DNA from: Isoetes taiwanensis
Lineage: Eukaryota > Streptophyta > Lycopodiopsida > Isoetales > Isoetaceae
NCBI GenBank assembly: GCA_021234155.1
Contig: JAJEKV010000103.1
Coordinates: forward strand, 2,480,001-2,544,000
Direction: 5' to 3'
DNA: 64,000 nt
Below, one piece after another: positions 1 through 12,737 of the stretch; the first letter of the stretch is position 1; each line of letters opens with the position of its first letter. A program made the position numbers and the translations under genes. Under the pieces are notes generated by a model. It had not been told where the DNA came from and did no database searches. It was given only the letters and a program-made list of their open reading frames with translations.

Positions 1-3000
1 TGGTTTGCCTAATGCCATACACCAAACGAAAGCTTATTTAGCTTTCCACGCACCAAAATTGTCCAAACCGACATTCGAGGAGAGAAATACGCATGCGAAA
101 CAAATGACGGCACCTCACATGGTGCCTCCAACATGATGATTGTGTATGCTATTCTAATAAATGTCACTCCACACGCAATTTTTGATAGGGTATTGAAGGG
201 ATATGAACTTAAATTCATACATATGTGAATAACTATTGTCATTTACCAAAGGAATATGAATGTGGCTTTCATCAAAAGTTATGGTAAATCAATGCATAGA
301 TAAATTACAGACAATTTCTCAGAGATTCAAGCCCCCGATATGCGTTTGATTTGCATTTGCTTCTAAAAGTACATCATGTTCAAAGCATTTTGCTGAAATT
401 ACTACTAGAAGTATACCATATTCAAAGCATCTTGTTGAACTTAATTCTAAAATTACGCTATGACACAACATTTTATTGACTAAAATCACAACATATTTTC
501 TATCAAGAAAAGAGAGGTCACGCCGTAGAAATTCACATTGCTTGCATTGCAAGCTTTTTATATTAACCTTTGAAATGACTCCACTGGTAGATATTCCCCT
601 CGCCTTTTCCTAGCAGGACAAAGCATTTAGGCTACAAGTGGATAACTATAAGTACCATGCAAGCATTATAATTTACACCAAATCTTGTAAACACTAAAGT
701 ACACACACCAAGACCACGCTTCTCTCGTATTCACTATGTATTTTCATGCTCCTTTGATACTCACTATGATGGAGTAAATGACATTAGGAGGAGATTTCTT
801 GAAATAAACCTCATGGCGCTTGCCCTGTATAAAAGATGATGCAAGTTTTTGCTTAACGCGGGCAAATTTTCTAGTAAAAGAGAAAAAAATTGGTCTACAA
901 CAAAGCATTTTGAAGCATCGCTATGGGATAAATGATTTCATCTCCAGCGAGATATGGAGCATTGTTGCCTGAGCTTAATGCCGTTAAGAGAGTTAGAAAT
1001 CATGCTACCATAGCCCTGCAGACCAAGAAAGAAAAAAACAATGCCCACGAATTTTGTCACCTGGATCTTAAAACCTCAGATTTGGCCATGTTTTGCTACA
1101 AGATCTGCCTACTAAGTGACTATGACGATTTTTTTCCTTCTATCGGATGCCAAGGTCTTGCATTGTACTCTTAGATTTTTGTGGAGCCAGTGAAGGCCTC
1201 TTTGCCATGGAGGAAACCAGTATGCTGAGCTATGGCATTTGGAAAACACCAAAAATAGATGTTTAAATATAAATCTCCATAGCCGAGCTTTGTAGTCCAA
1301 CCGAACCAAAACCTTTGAGGTTTCTTTGGCGAGCTCTCGGGCTTGCTCGAGCCCTAACCAGCTGGTTTACTGCTTTGAACAAAAGGATAAAAAACAAGAA
1401 AATTTGGCTTTGTAGACATTTGAATTCTACAATAATCCTAAAGCTAAATGATATAATGATGGACTTCCATTTTCAGTTTGATCATTCTATGGATTTGCAC
1501 ATTCTCAGGAGGTCATAATCCCATTTTCAAGATGCTTGGACTTAGATCGTTTGAGTTGCGTTTAGATGATAGACATAAATGCAGAATTAAAGAAGCAGTA
1601 TGTTTGGTTCATGAGGATCATGCAAAATGAATGATCAATGTGCCGAGTTCATGGGCAATTTATGTATTTAATTACCTTAGTGTAATAGAACTTATCTATC
1701 GAAAGATGTAATTTGTGGAAAGTTGTTGTGGTTTGTACACATTGCCTCGAGTATATTAACTACAAAGGCATGCTAATATATTTAAGTCTATGGTTTGAAT
1801 GGTGTCGTGGAAATGGGCAGCTGCTTGCATAGTTGCATTCAATACATATTTTGATAGATTTATTTTAGTTTAGATGTTATTATAATTTGATGGTTGTGTT
1901 TTGAAGTGCAGAACCATGGACATGTCATCAATGAGCACCAATTTTTTGAATTGCTTGCCTCATTCAATTCAAACCCCTTTCTTGATGCAATTTGTTGAAT
2001 TTTTGGTGTTTGATCCAAAAATCCGCTTAAGCTTGTTTCCCTTGTAGAACGGCAGCAATCCGCAGGCTTTTTCTAGCTTCATCAAACCATATATAAAGCA
2101 TGTTCCTTTTTCTATTTTGTTTGATGCAAAAAACCGAGAGAGACACTGCCTTTGCAAAAAAATGAAAAACGCATCGCTATCCTCTTCCTTTCCCATCATT
2201 CAAAAGTCCGATCGAATAAAAAATGGCCCTATTCTTTCACCATCGTGGCATGGGGCCTTCTTCGTATGAAGAACACACCATCTTCTCGGCCAGACAAAAT
2301 ACCCAAACCATATCCGAAGCTCCCCATGGTCTTTCCTAACACCTTTGTAATGCCTTGCCGGCTCTTCCATGCAAATGGATTGACGGATTCAACCCGTTTG
2401 GGCGCAAAACTCCCCTATTTCTCGCACTCAAATCCCCTGTTTTGCTGCGAGATGCTCTGTTTGCCCCCAAAAATACTATGTTTCCCCTTTGATCAGCCGG
2501 AGTTAATCTACCTTCCATCCTTTTTCATTGCCTCTTTTTAGAACCCCATACAACATCATATTCTCAATTGTTTTCGCCCGGGGCCGCAAAGAATCGCCTT
2601 TCAAAAGATCGAAGAAAGAAAAAACCGGCTTCCTACCGAAGTGCTGCTTATCCTTTTCGATCCTCTAAATGGACTGATGCACAAAGAATCCTCTATTTTC
2701 ACCTTAAGCATCGACCGGCAAAATGATTTTTCTTTCTCGGGCATCTTTTTCTCAATCTTTTGCTCTTCAATTACTTCTCCGGTTTAAGAATTGCCTCATC
2801 CGATGCTATTCTCAAATAGCTCATTAAATTCCGGTAGCTCGGGTAATGTGCGCCATAAGGTCTGATAAAGAATATGGCCAGAACTTGGCCGCTATGCATA
2901 GATTCAGGTCTTCGAGTCAATGGTGGTTGGGTAGGGATCAACAGAGCTTACATAACTAGGTTTGGCATTTAGATGTGGCTTCAGTAGACTGTAGCATTGG

Positions 3001-4140
3001 AGAGGAATATCTAGGTCTTGGGCAGAATGATGAAGCTATATTTTCATCAGAAAGCAGTCACTGTGTTTAAATTTATCAACGGGGGAGAACCATGCATCTA
3101 TTGCCTGTCAGATTTGTAAACGGCGCGCATATATCTTTTGAGGATCGGGCGTGAAAGTGGTGTCGTAATTTTGGGAAGCATGGGGGCTGGTCATGCGAGA
3201 TGATCTTGCAAGTGGCTTGGTAAAAGTTGCATCAATTTATGAAGCCATGAATGAAAGAGAGCGTGCCTTATGCGCCGCTTCAAGGCACTTGGTATTCTCA
3301 AAGCCGCTCGAGGAGAATGAGTTGAGAAAAAGTCGACTTGTTGACGGTTTTACAGGCTGCCACTTTTTTGCATGCCGATTTCTGTGGCCCTGCCATCTCT
3401 ATTCATCTACCAAATTGTAAGCCACTTTGAGTTTATGCAACTACATGATGTAATATGAGTTCATGCATAGCGTCTTCATTTTGATCATACTTTTACTTGA
3501 AGACAACATATGGACTTATTTCTTGGCAGAGCATTACCCAAATAAGTTTCCATTCTATTCTTCCTGAGCCACTCCTCAACGTTGTTGGATCTGTACACAA
3601 CAGGGGCTTGGTTGCACTGACTTGAAAGCATGGTTGACTACAAAGAGGTGATTATTTTCTGGGCTAAACTATATAGTTGCAGGACATGTATGTCAACATT
3701 ATTGATGGATCCATATGAGGTTGTTGAACTAGTGGTAGAGAAACACTATCTGTATAAATACAACTTTCCTTGCAGCTATGGCTTTGGCTGTGCAGAATAT
3801 TGGCATGTTTCCACTTTGTCTATTTCGAAGGAATCCAATGGCTTTAGTTGTACAGAATATTGGCAAGTTCCCATTGTCTAGTTAGAAGGTATCAAACTGC
3901 TATTACATAGACTTAAAGATGTGATCTTGGAGAATCATTGAGAGCTGTACGATGACTACAAATGAAGGAACAACCTTTCTAGGAAGATTATTTGGTGTCT
4001 CTTGCACATTGTTAGTTGTTAGATTGTGTAATTTAAAAATCTTTTGAAAATAGGCAGGTAAGACATGCCATTGCCATTTATGGTGGCAGTGATTTATGGG
4101 ATTGCCTCCATTTCACTTTCCCCTCATCTACATTGAATAT

Positions 4141-4266
4141 TTTGCAACAGCATCTGGTACAAATGGACACACTTGTAGTGGATGTGATCAAACACTTATG
4201 CATATTTTGCAACAGCATTTGGTACAAATGGACACACATGTAGTGGATGTGATCAAACACTTATGC
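4141..4266. repeat. 65-bp tandem duplication
   Basis: Two adjacent copies with period 65, sharing TTTGCAACAGCAT and GATGTGATCAAACAC and differing at only a few bases. It looks like a recent local duplication. Confidence 0.85.
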
Positions 4267-4532
4267 AGCTACTATTGGGCTTCCCTTAGACTAAAGAACT
4301 TATTTAGTCTATAACATGTAATTAAGGATGCAATTCTTGGTTGGGCTTGGTATCTAAATAGTTCAATTCAAGAACATGAGTTGCAGAAGCCTAAATTAAG
4401 GGGAACTTGCTATGAAAATGATTCAAAATCTCTTTGATGTTATGAACATTTCATGTGTGCTTACACCGCCATAAAGCCTATTAAGTTGTCTCATTGTTTT
4501 CTATTAATTAATTCTAGATATATGAAAGTGTA

Positions 4533-4660
4533 TTAGAATTTGGTGCAAGAAAAAGAAACTTGCCTTGATGAAGAGACAAGACGGGGAAGAGAAACGTTCG
4601 CGGCGGCCTTGGCCGCCGCGATAAGTTTCTTGTATGGTATAAATTTTTTCACAATTCTAA
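4533..4660. repeat. foldback (MITE-like) element with perfect GC-rich core palindrome
   Basis: The centre at 4599-4620 is a perfect inverted repeat: CGCGGCGGCC, a TT spacer, then its reverse complement. Flanking arms also pair: GAAAC at 4591 with GTTTC at 4625, and an outer TTAGAATT at 4533 with AATTCTAA at 4653. The GC-rich core stands out in AT-rich surroundings. Nested pairing on one axis over 128 bp suggests a foldback element; no coding potential. Confidence 0.6.
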
Positions 4661-5603
4661 ACAGAGACAAAGATTAACTTGTTGGTTTTCTTCAAGGCTC
4701 CTTTTCGAAACTTTGGTATAATTTCTTCTGCAAAAAATACTTCCCATATCCACCCTTCATGCCATAATACATATTCGTGGCAAGTTATGAAGAATTTGAA
4801 GTGGAAATTGTTGTTTCTTGGCTTTCCAAGATGCTCAATTATCTTTGCTACATGCATCTTTCATTTGCGTTGTAATGGTCAGATGACAAGATTATCGTCG
4901 AAAAATTTTCGTAATGATCAAAGGGATGAAGCTCTTTCGGTTATAGCCCTAAACGACTCGGGGTTTTCTTATTTTAACCAAAAATCAATTAAGACCTCTA
5001 TTTTGCCCCTTCCTTTGCCTCGATTCTTTCTCCCTTACGTTACTTTTGCTTCGTTTCTTCCCCTTAACTTTTCGCCATTCTTTTTACGACTATCCCATGG
5101 ATTCTAAATTTATCCTAAATGGGTAAAGTCTTGCCATTCTTCAACATTTTGCCAAGCTTGATCCTTTCCGACAAGTCCGCTTTCGATCAACCGGGTTAAG
5201 TTCAATTGCCTCTAGAAGCACTACTTCTTTCACTTTGACAATTTTTCCAATCTTCTTTGTCAAGAGCAACATATGGATTCTAAGTCACGCACGTCCCTAT
5301 TTGGGATAACCTTTCTAAAGATCCGGATATATGTTTCCACCCCAAACATCTTCCAAAACTTTGTAAGCTTTTAACAAGAAAACAATTTAGCACATTGGTT
5401 GTACCGCACCTTGTGTCCCTTGCATAAGGAGCTAGTACTACTCAAGAGGTTTAAAAATGCTAGTATTAGCTAGCGTTTGAAGAATGCGATTTGACTACCG
5501 CTCACAAGTGTGAACTTGGGGATGGATATGATAGAAAATGGGGATATATGGCAGATACTATACAAATGTACGTTTTGCACGTTGAACCATGTTTTTGTGA
5601 TAT

Positions 5604-5732
5604 TCATATTCGACAAGTTACATATGCTCTCAAATTCTTTACCATATCAAGTGTTCATGTTCAACAAGTTGCATATGCTCTCGCATTCTTTTTACCATAT
5701 CAAGTATTCATGTTACATATGCTCTCGAATGC
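5604..5732. repeat. three-copy imperfect tandem repeat, about 51 bp
   Basis: Three successive copies of a unit containing CATATGCTCTC and TTACCATATCAAGT, the third shortened. It lies just beyond the 3' end of the F-box gene and is noncoding. Confidence 0.75.
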
Positions 5733-5734
5733 CT

Positions 5735-6936
5735 TCAATTTAGACACCCATCACTTGTTATATTTAGTAGCTTATGAGGTGAAGGCTTGAAAGCAAACAC
5801 AAGATTGTGTTTTGGATATTGTACGCAGTCAGCCACTAGACTCCACTTATTTTCTTCTATGTCGAAGGCATCAATACAATCACAAGTAAATGTCTTGTTC
5901 GAATGAAAAAAGTACAATTGTTTGCCATCCTTTACAATCACCCCGAAGTTCCCGGCCAAGCTTCTATAGATGCAGAATGTGGAGCCTTTATTGATCTTAG
6001 GAAACTCCATTCACATTTGACAATATTAAACGTCCAGAGTGCATATTCTAGAACATTGTCTTCCATGACTCCAATAAGCAAAACACTTTCATTAAGTTCA
6101 AATAAATGAGGTTGGAACTTCAGGTTGAACCTCTTTGAAGGTTGGGTAGTAGCTGTGATTTGTCTCCCAGGCCTTATGTCATATCTTAGAAAGGAACATT
6201 TGGGAGGACGATGTACAAGAAAATATATACGAACACCTTGAATGACGAAAGCACATGGAAGCCGAAAAGCTAGGAAGGCCAGGAATAAGGTTCCAAGCAA
6301 AAATAATCTATAAGATTTGAAGTATCGTGAGCAAGGGTCGTGGAAATCAAAGAACAAACACCTGAGTGGTGCCTCGATAATAAAAAGGTACCTGGGAGAG
6401 GTGAGAAAGAGAAAGAGAAAGAGAAAGAGAAAGAAGCCGCGATGGTGGTGAGGAAAAAGGAAGAATTTGATTTGCAATGGTGCGGATTTGAAAGGAAGAG
6501 GGAGGTCCAAACGTTGGCCTAAGAGAGGGTTACATACCACCACATGATCTATTTTTGCATGGAGGAAGCATACTAAGCCTCTTGCAGAAGCCACGGGCGT
6601 GTAACTGCGCGGATCAACGACGTTGCATAATGACCTAAAAGGCAGCTTCCAACAGTCTGTCGAAGGATCATACATCCACCATGATCCGGCGATCTCCTTG
6701 CTGTCTTCTTTGCGCTTTCTATCCACCGTAATAAGGACGGAAGAAGCGGATTCGGATTCGCAATCTTTCATGTAAGTCTCTGACGCCAGAAGCTCTTTCC
6801 AATCCTTGCACACCGATCTCAATCGTAGCATGTCATTCCATGGCAATTTAGGTATTATGCCATTCACCAGAAATTTATTGTCTAGCTTTCTCCATGGCCA
6901 TGGCAATAGCCTCTGTTTTTTCTCTGGCCGCTCCAT
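5735..6936 (-). pseudogene. F-box protein with F-box-associated region, broken
   Basis: Such proteins are substrate adaptors of SCF ubiquitin ligases. The frame starts at Met 6936 (an upstream in-frame Met lies at 6999). An F-box motif occupies residues about 13-50, ending in SVCKDWKELLAS. Next come F-box-associated signatures: a WWMYDPSTDCW segment, SARGLVCFL and VVVCNPLLGQR. The middle is interrupted by a GAGAAA microsatellite read as Phe-Leu repeats. Downstream, a segment around FQPHLFELNESVLLIGVMED is again family-like. Near 6000 the frame shifts and continues to 5735 with WSLVADCVQYP. The shift and microsatellite argue for a pseudogene or a gene with sequence errors; the N-terminal identification is firm. 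Confidence 0.75.
6403..6434. repeat. GAGAAA hexanucleotide microsatellite
   Basis: Five tandem GAGAAA units inside the F-box reading frame, encoding a Phe/Leu run on the minus strand. Family proteins do not normally carry this run, so it is likely an expansion in decaying coding sequence. Confidence 0.9.
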
Positions 6937-8289
6937 ACTCTCACTTGGTTCTGTTTCTTTTAGTAGAAGCCCTTTTATATAGAATGCCTTCCTAGTCAAG
7001 TAATCCCTTTAGTCAAGTAATGCCTTTTCGTGCCCTTTTTAGTGCGCTTTCAAGCTCAACATTCAGATTTACTTCAATGGCAAGTGCCACATCCGTGATC
7101 TAGGCATTGAGAAGCTGATTTGTGGTGGGCATTTGTGGATTATGCGTTTCAGTGTGGCAAATTTTAGTAAGTAGTTAAACCAAGTAGAATTTTAGCATTG
7201 GTCGTTTTATGTCAGATTGAAGAATGTGGAAAAAAGTCCTAAGTCCTGCATTTTCTGCATTTAAAATTACTTGCCTTCTATCTATCTTACATGCCAAACT
7301 ACTAAATCGTTTCCATGTGCTCTGGCTGATTTGAGGCCTCGTAAGTTCTGCTTGCTTTTCTGCGAGCTGATATTTTGATTGCTTTTTTATCTTTATTATT
7401 TTCTTTTCAGTGGCAGCCACCTGCGCTTCTATCTAGAATGTCATAATTGAATGGCCTAGATAATTGAAAGAATGGATGTTGCTCAGCTTTTTTCAGTTTG
7501 AGATGGAAACCAATACACAAGCTTGTGGGCATAGCTCAATCTTTTGTTCCTTCAGCAGTTCTTCTCCTCCTCAAGTTTCTGTTTTGATATGCAAAGCTCA
7601 TGGCATTCCTGACAAATAGGTTGACCTCCGGTTGTTGTGATATAATCTGTTGTTCCAATAAAGCAATGCCTGCAAAAAAGAATTAATGTGTTTACTTTAG
7701 TCGTAACTCTTACCACAAATAACCCAAGGGGTAACTAACTTAAGTTTCTTTCTGTAAATAATTCATAGGGGAGAGGAATTTTTTGAAATGAATATTCTGA
7801 AATATACATGGTCTTTATTTCAGAATTTGGACAGATTCCTCAAGTTTGTGATTTCTCCATGTCCTGGAGGCTAGAGCAAAAGGATTTCGATTTCTTCTAA
7901 AAACTGCTTTGTCTTCCATCTGCAATGGTTGAAGGATATAACAGATTATAATACTCCATGCTAAAAAGAAGATTTAACATGAACATATCAATCCGAAGTA
8001 TGTCTTGTTTATGTGTTGTTCCAGCTTGAGAAATTGTCAGTGTCGGTTGGTTGGGTTGTTGAGAAAAGTGAAGAAGTAACCCGAAACTACAAACTAATTA
8101 TTTGTTTCTCTCCAAACAATTGTCTGTTTATCTGATTCGACCTTTTCCAGATTCCGGGACAAGCTCTTTGAGTCCTTTTGTTTCCAGATTTTTGAGTCCT
8201 CCTTTTGCTGCATTGTTAGCTTCTTGAAACTTTAGCTCAGGTAAATGTTTACGTACCACCATCTGCAAACTAACCCATCTTCACGGAAG

Positions 8290-8405
8290 CTCGCTCTTGC
8301 ACCATATACCAAATGGCAAATGCTGAATAAATATCACCTGCTGTGAACTCTCGTTCTTGCACCAAATGGCAAATGCTGAATAAATATCACCTGCCGTGAA
8401 CTCTC
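8290..8405. repeat. tandem duplication, about 58 bp
   Basis: Two adjacent copies share CTTGCACCA, CAAATGGCAAATGCTG and AATAAATATCACCTGC with few differences. Confidence 0.8.
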
Positions 8406-11400
8406 TGCAGCTTCACCATTTGCCATTTCGGCTGATCTAACGATTTGATCCCTATTGGCCATGGTTTCTGGTATTTTGGAAGAGAAATCTGCAACATTGC
8501 CATGGCTCTCCTGCCATGGCTCCTCCTCTTGCGAGTTGAGTGGAGAGGAGAGAGGTTTTGAAGTGTCCAATATATTTATACCATTATATCACACCTCTCC
8601 ATGGAAATGGAAAGATGCTGTGTGTATTTTAATTACTGGAAATACTTTGTAGAAAATGTGAAAATTGCATTCCATAGTTTTGAGTGTTATTTATTTAAGC
8701 GTGCGAATTTGCACTATGGTTTGGACTACTATTGTAACTAATTCTTTGGATTTTTGTTTTCTTTGGTTTTAGATGTAAACATATAGATAGGAAAGGTGCA
8801 TTTAGGATAGAGCTAAAAGATCTAGTTCTCAGTATTCCACGAAGTTTGTTGACTATTTAAATGTGTACATCTAGTTTACTCTATTCCTAGGAGTTTGTTG
8901 ACAATATACACATTCCTCACTAGAACTTTGTAAGATTGGAAACAAACGAGTGATCTAATGCAATGACAAAAATTTCTTCTTGATCAAAAAAGATTCCTCA
9001 AAGACTATCTATTTTATTTGCTTTTGTGGTTCTCGTGGTTAGATGGTTCAAAAAGATTGTAGTCTAGACATTTAAGTCTCTCCGATTATGTAATAAGTAA
9101 TTCCTACCATGCATGAAGCAACTTTTTTTTAATTCTCTTGAGTTAAGTGTCATCTTTATCCCTAATAAACCTAGATATCAATGTTAAAGGAAAAAAAAAG
9201 GTAGAATAGAACCCAAGCTTTGTACGTTTTTGCCCTCATTTTTCTCATGAAGAGTCCTACTTTCTCCTTGGTAGGCTCCTTTGCTCAAGATACCCTAATC
9301 GTGCTTTCACCGGTATGAACGTTGGCATGCTTCCAAGATAAAACTAACTATCTAAGTTTTTTCGTTTCAATGTTGACGACCTATGAAACAATGTTTTTCA
9401 CTAGTAGTGAAAAACAATCCAAATGTCTATTTGAAGCTTTGAACAACAGAAGTATGAAATTCATTCTTTGAAATAATTACTTGAGACTTTTATGGTAAGC
9501 TTCATGGGGTTTATCAATGATGGCAAAGAACCTTCGTGGCAATAGCATTTGGGCAACTAAAATGAAGGGCTCAAATGATAATGATGTGCATGTAGACTTA
9601 GTCCATTCTCTACAACAGATGCTGTATTGGTGTCGCCTTAATTCATTATTATCTACATCTTAAAAATTCCATAAGGCCACCTATTCTTATATCATCAAGA
9701 ACAACTTCTTTTATGTCATCAAAAAAGCTATAGGAATTTCTAATTTGTATACTTGCCCTAAACCTATTTGAGTTACTTCTTGATGAATCCTAGTATATCC
9801 TCTCTCAAAGGAAGGAAGGAAGGTATTTTTATCGTCCACGACAAAACATTTGATTCAGTTAAGGATGCTGGCCAACTTCACTATACATGGTAACTAGTGC
9901 AAACATTTCTGTACAATATCAACAACAACTGAAAGAAGACAATAAAAAATGAATGACCAACATTTTACCCATAAAACTCGCTCCTACAAGAGCTTCTCCA
10001 TGTTGACTATTCATCTGATTACATATCTATAGGTGTATAATAGCAAGAAAGTACATCTCTTCTTCTTGAACTAAAGCACAAACTCGTGTATTTATTTGTG
10101 ATCAGATGGAACAATGTTAACATGTAGATAAATCACTCACAAGTAGGCTTTTATTGTCAATCTAGATGATGTTACCTACACATATAAACCACTTTGTATA
10201 CATATTTCGCAATATACTTGAACCCAAACAGTAGGAGAGGTAAGAACTGGCAGGAAGTTTTAAAAATATTAAATTAAAGTGTCTAACAACACGGGCAGTT
10301 CTCAAAATGAAACAAGAAGAACCTTTACATATGCATAATCCAATCGTTTTATTTCTTAGGCATCCTACAGGGAAAAACTCTTTTATGGTTTCTAAGCATA
10401 TATAACTTCATAAAAAATATTAATATAGATGGTTTACCTCATAACGATGCCTATGCCTTTTAAAAATTCTGGTCCCGAGTGCCATACCTGCATCAAACAC
10501 AATTAATATTGGTTCTCTCTTAGGAACTTTACCACTTCAACCACAAGAAATATGCTTCACTAGAATACCAAAAGGACTGAAAAATACAGTTTTCCATGAA
10601 CAATTTGGTATGTAAATAATTGTTTGTCTGCTACCTATCCCCACCGCCCCTCCAGATTTAATCAGATTTAATCCTCAAAACCTATTGGGCGGGGGAGGCA
10701 CTTGATGTAAAGTCTATATGGCATTATTTAGAGTTATGAGAAATTATCCCTTATACGGAAATTTCATAAGAAAATATTCCCTCATATTTCATGTACTCCT
10801 ACCATATTTCTTTTGTATATATACAGAATCCAAGCAAGAAAACTCTCCCCTCCCATATATGGGTACAGTTTTGGCCCATACAAAAACTCCTCTCATACAA
10901 TCACATGTTTCTACAGTTTTACTAAGTGCACCCCCGGGATACTGAGAACCGAGCCATTTAGCAAAATGGGTTGAAATTATAGAATTTAGCTATATTTGGC
11001 ATTTGTCATATAATGGCTTAGACATAATGAGCTTCAAGCAATGAATCAACTAGGTTGCCAAATCGTGGAAAGAACGTATCTCACACATAAAAAATTAGGC
11101 CTTTTTTTTTTAAAGAAAAACTTGTTGAAGAAAAATATAATAGATAAAAGAGCACAAAATAGAAACCAGAACTCAAAGATAAAATGTATAAAGTCAAGCA
11201 AGGCAAGTTATAATGATCAGATCTCAGATCATCTCGGAGATGGATGTGCTGTCCCTTTCAAGGAGCCATGCCAGGAGCTTGATCCTACAACAAAGCTCAA
11301 TGGAAATACCTGCAGCAATATTGATTTTTGTGTCTACAAAGGCCACAAAGAAAAGACTCCAAAATTTAGATGCAGCTATGCCAATGCATCCACTCAATGA

Positions 11401-11831
11401 GCTTCTACTATTTTTGTCAAGTTTAAGGTCATGAATTCAAGTTTTTTACGCAGTTCAACAATTCCAAATCTATTCTTTATAGCAAAATGAGAGTTTCGTA
11501 TTTGGAAGTATGCTACCAAGAGGTGGTTTTATCGAAACCACCGATTGGTTAGCTTGCAAAAACGTAAGCCACACGTGCCCCCAGGATTTCGGGACGTGGC
11601 TAAGTTCCACATTAGCAACATATACTTTTATCGTTTTGAGTTTTTAGAGAAGCAGTAGTAGCGAGGATTCTCGGGGAGGTTTCTGGGCCGCTTGAAGCCG
11701 GTTGATGCCAGGGTCATCTTTGCATGCATTTCATGTTTTTGTAGTTTTTTTTGCATCTTTAATGTGCCAATGTGTTTTTCTTTTTCTATTTCTAGGTGAA
11801 TCTTCATCTAACGCTACTCTACGGTGTAGTG

Positions 11832-11895
11832 TTTGATTGTACTAATCTAATAAATCTCTTTGTTTTGATTGTACTAATCTAATAAATCTCTTTGT
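11832..11895. repeat. 32-bp perfect tandem duplication
   Basis: Two adjacent identical copies of a unit containing GATTGTACTAATC and TAATAAATCTC. Confidence 0.85.
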
Positions 11896-12737
11896 TCTTG
11901 AAGATTTTTTGTAAGGATTTTGTTAGTTAATTTTTGTACAATGTAAGTAATCTTGATGATTTCTACGTTCTGCGTAAGAGTTCTAATCTCAACTAATCTC
12001 GGCTAATCTCGATAATCTACGGCGTTGTGTGACTTCTTGTATAATTTGGAGGTAATATCCTATGATTTTTTGTTAAATCAATTCTTTTTCGTGTTTCTCA
12101 CCGACATTTGTTTTCCATGTGCCGCATGCGGGTTTCAAGATGTCTATTGTTCCGAAAGGTTTATTATCCTTCTACTTAGGTTGAGTTTAGTTTTACGGAC
12201 ATGCGGTTTCTAACCGATTACCGCTAGTATCGATCCCTTCATTCACACTCTTTAATGAAGAAGACCGTGGAGCTTGTTGGATGCACCGCGGATCCTATTT
12301 TGCAGTCGAGTTGTTGTTAATCTTGGAAATGAGCCATGGTTTAAGGAGAGGACAGGTTTCACGTTGATGATCATAAGGAACCAAATGATGAAGAGTTTAA
12401 GGAGTTTCAAAGCTTGATGAGAAGGTCGTTTCTAAAATTGAAAAGGGAGGCTTAAGATAAGTCCAAGAAACTTACCAACCTGGGCTAGGCTAAAGTTTGA
12501 TGGATGGAGGAGGTTTGAGAAACTTTATACAAGTCTTCCACTTGAACATGCTCGAAGTTGAATAAGATGCTTGTTAAATTTCATTTACAAACTAGGAAGA
12601 AAGATGGTACTCTATACCACGCCTCCGTGTAATTTCTTTATTTCTTGGTGTTTCTATTTCTTCTATTTCTATTTCTTGATTGTTGATTTTTTTTTTTTTT
12701 TTAATTTATCTTTTTTTCTTTTTAGTCTTCATCTTCA

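Larger units (their letters stand above)
1..5600. other. intergenic, no gene recognised
   Basis: AT-rich sequence with only short open frames on both strands, none showing a domain or an exon chain I recognise. It contains a 65-bp tandem duplication and a foldback, listed separately. A minus-strand frame near 4657-4857 has protein-like composition but no recognisable motif. Confidence 0.5.
7000..12700. other. intergenic, no gene recognised
   Basis: AT-rich DNA with only short open frames and none with recognisable domains. It contains a duplicated block near 8.3 kb and a 32-bp tandem duplication near 11.85 kb. I saw no RNA gene or complete mobile element here. Confidence 0.45.

Noticed and set aside
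2152-2541. 129-codon plus-strand ORF
   Set aside because: Proline- and hydrophobic-rich with no domain; no flanking exons or conserved start context found.
8334-8570. 78-codon minus-strand ORF
   Set aside because: Overlaps a noncoding tandem duplication and shows no family features.
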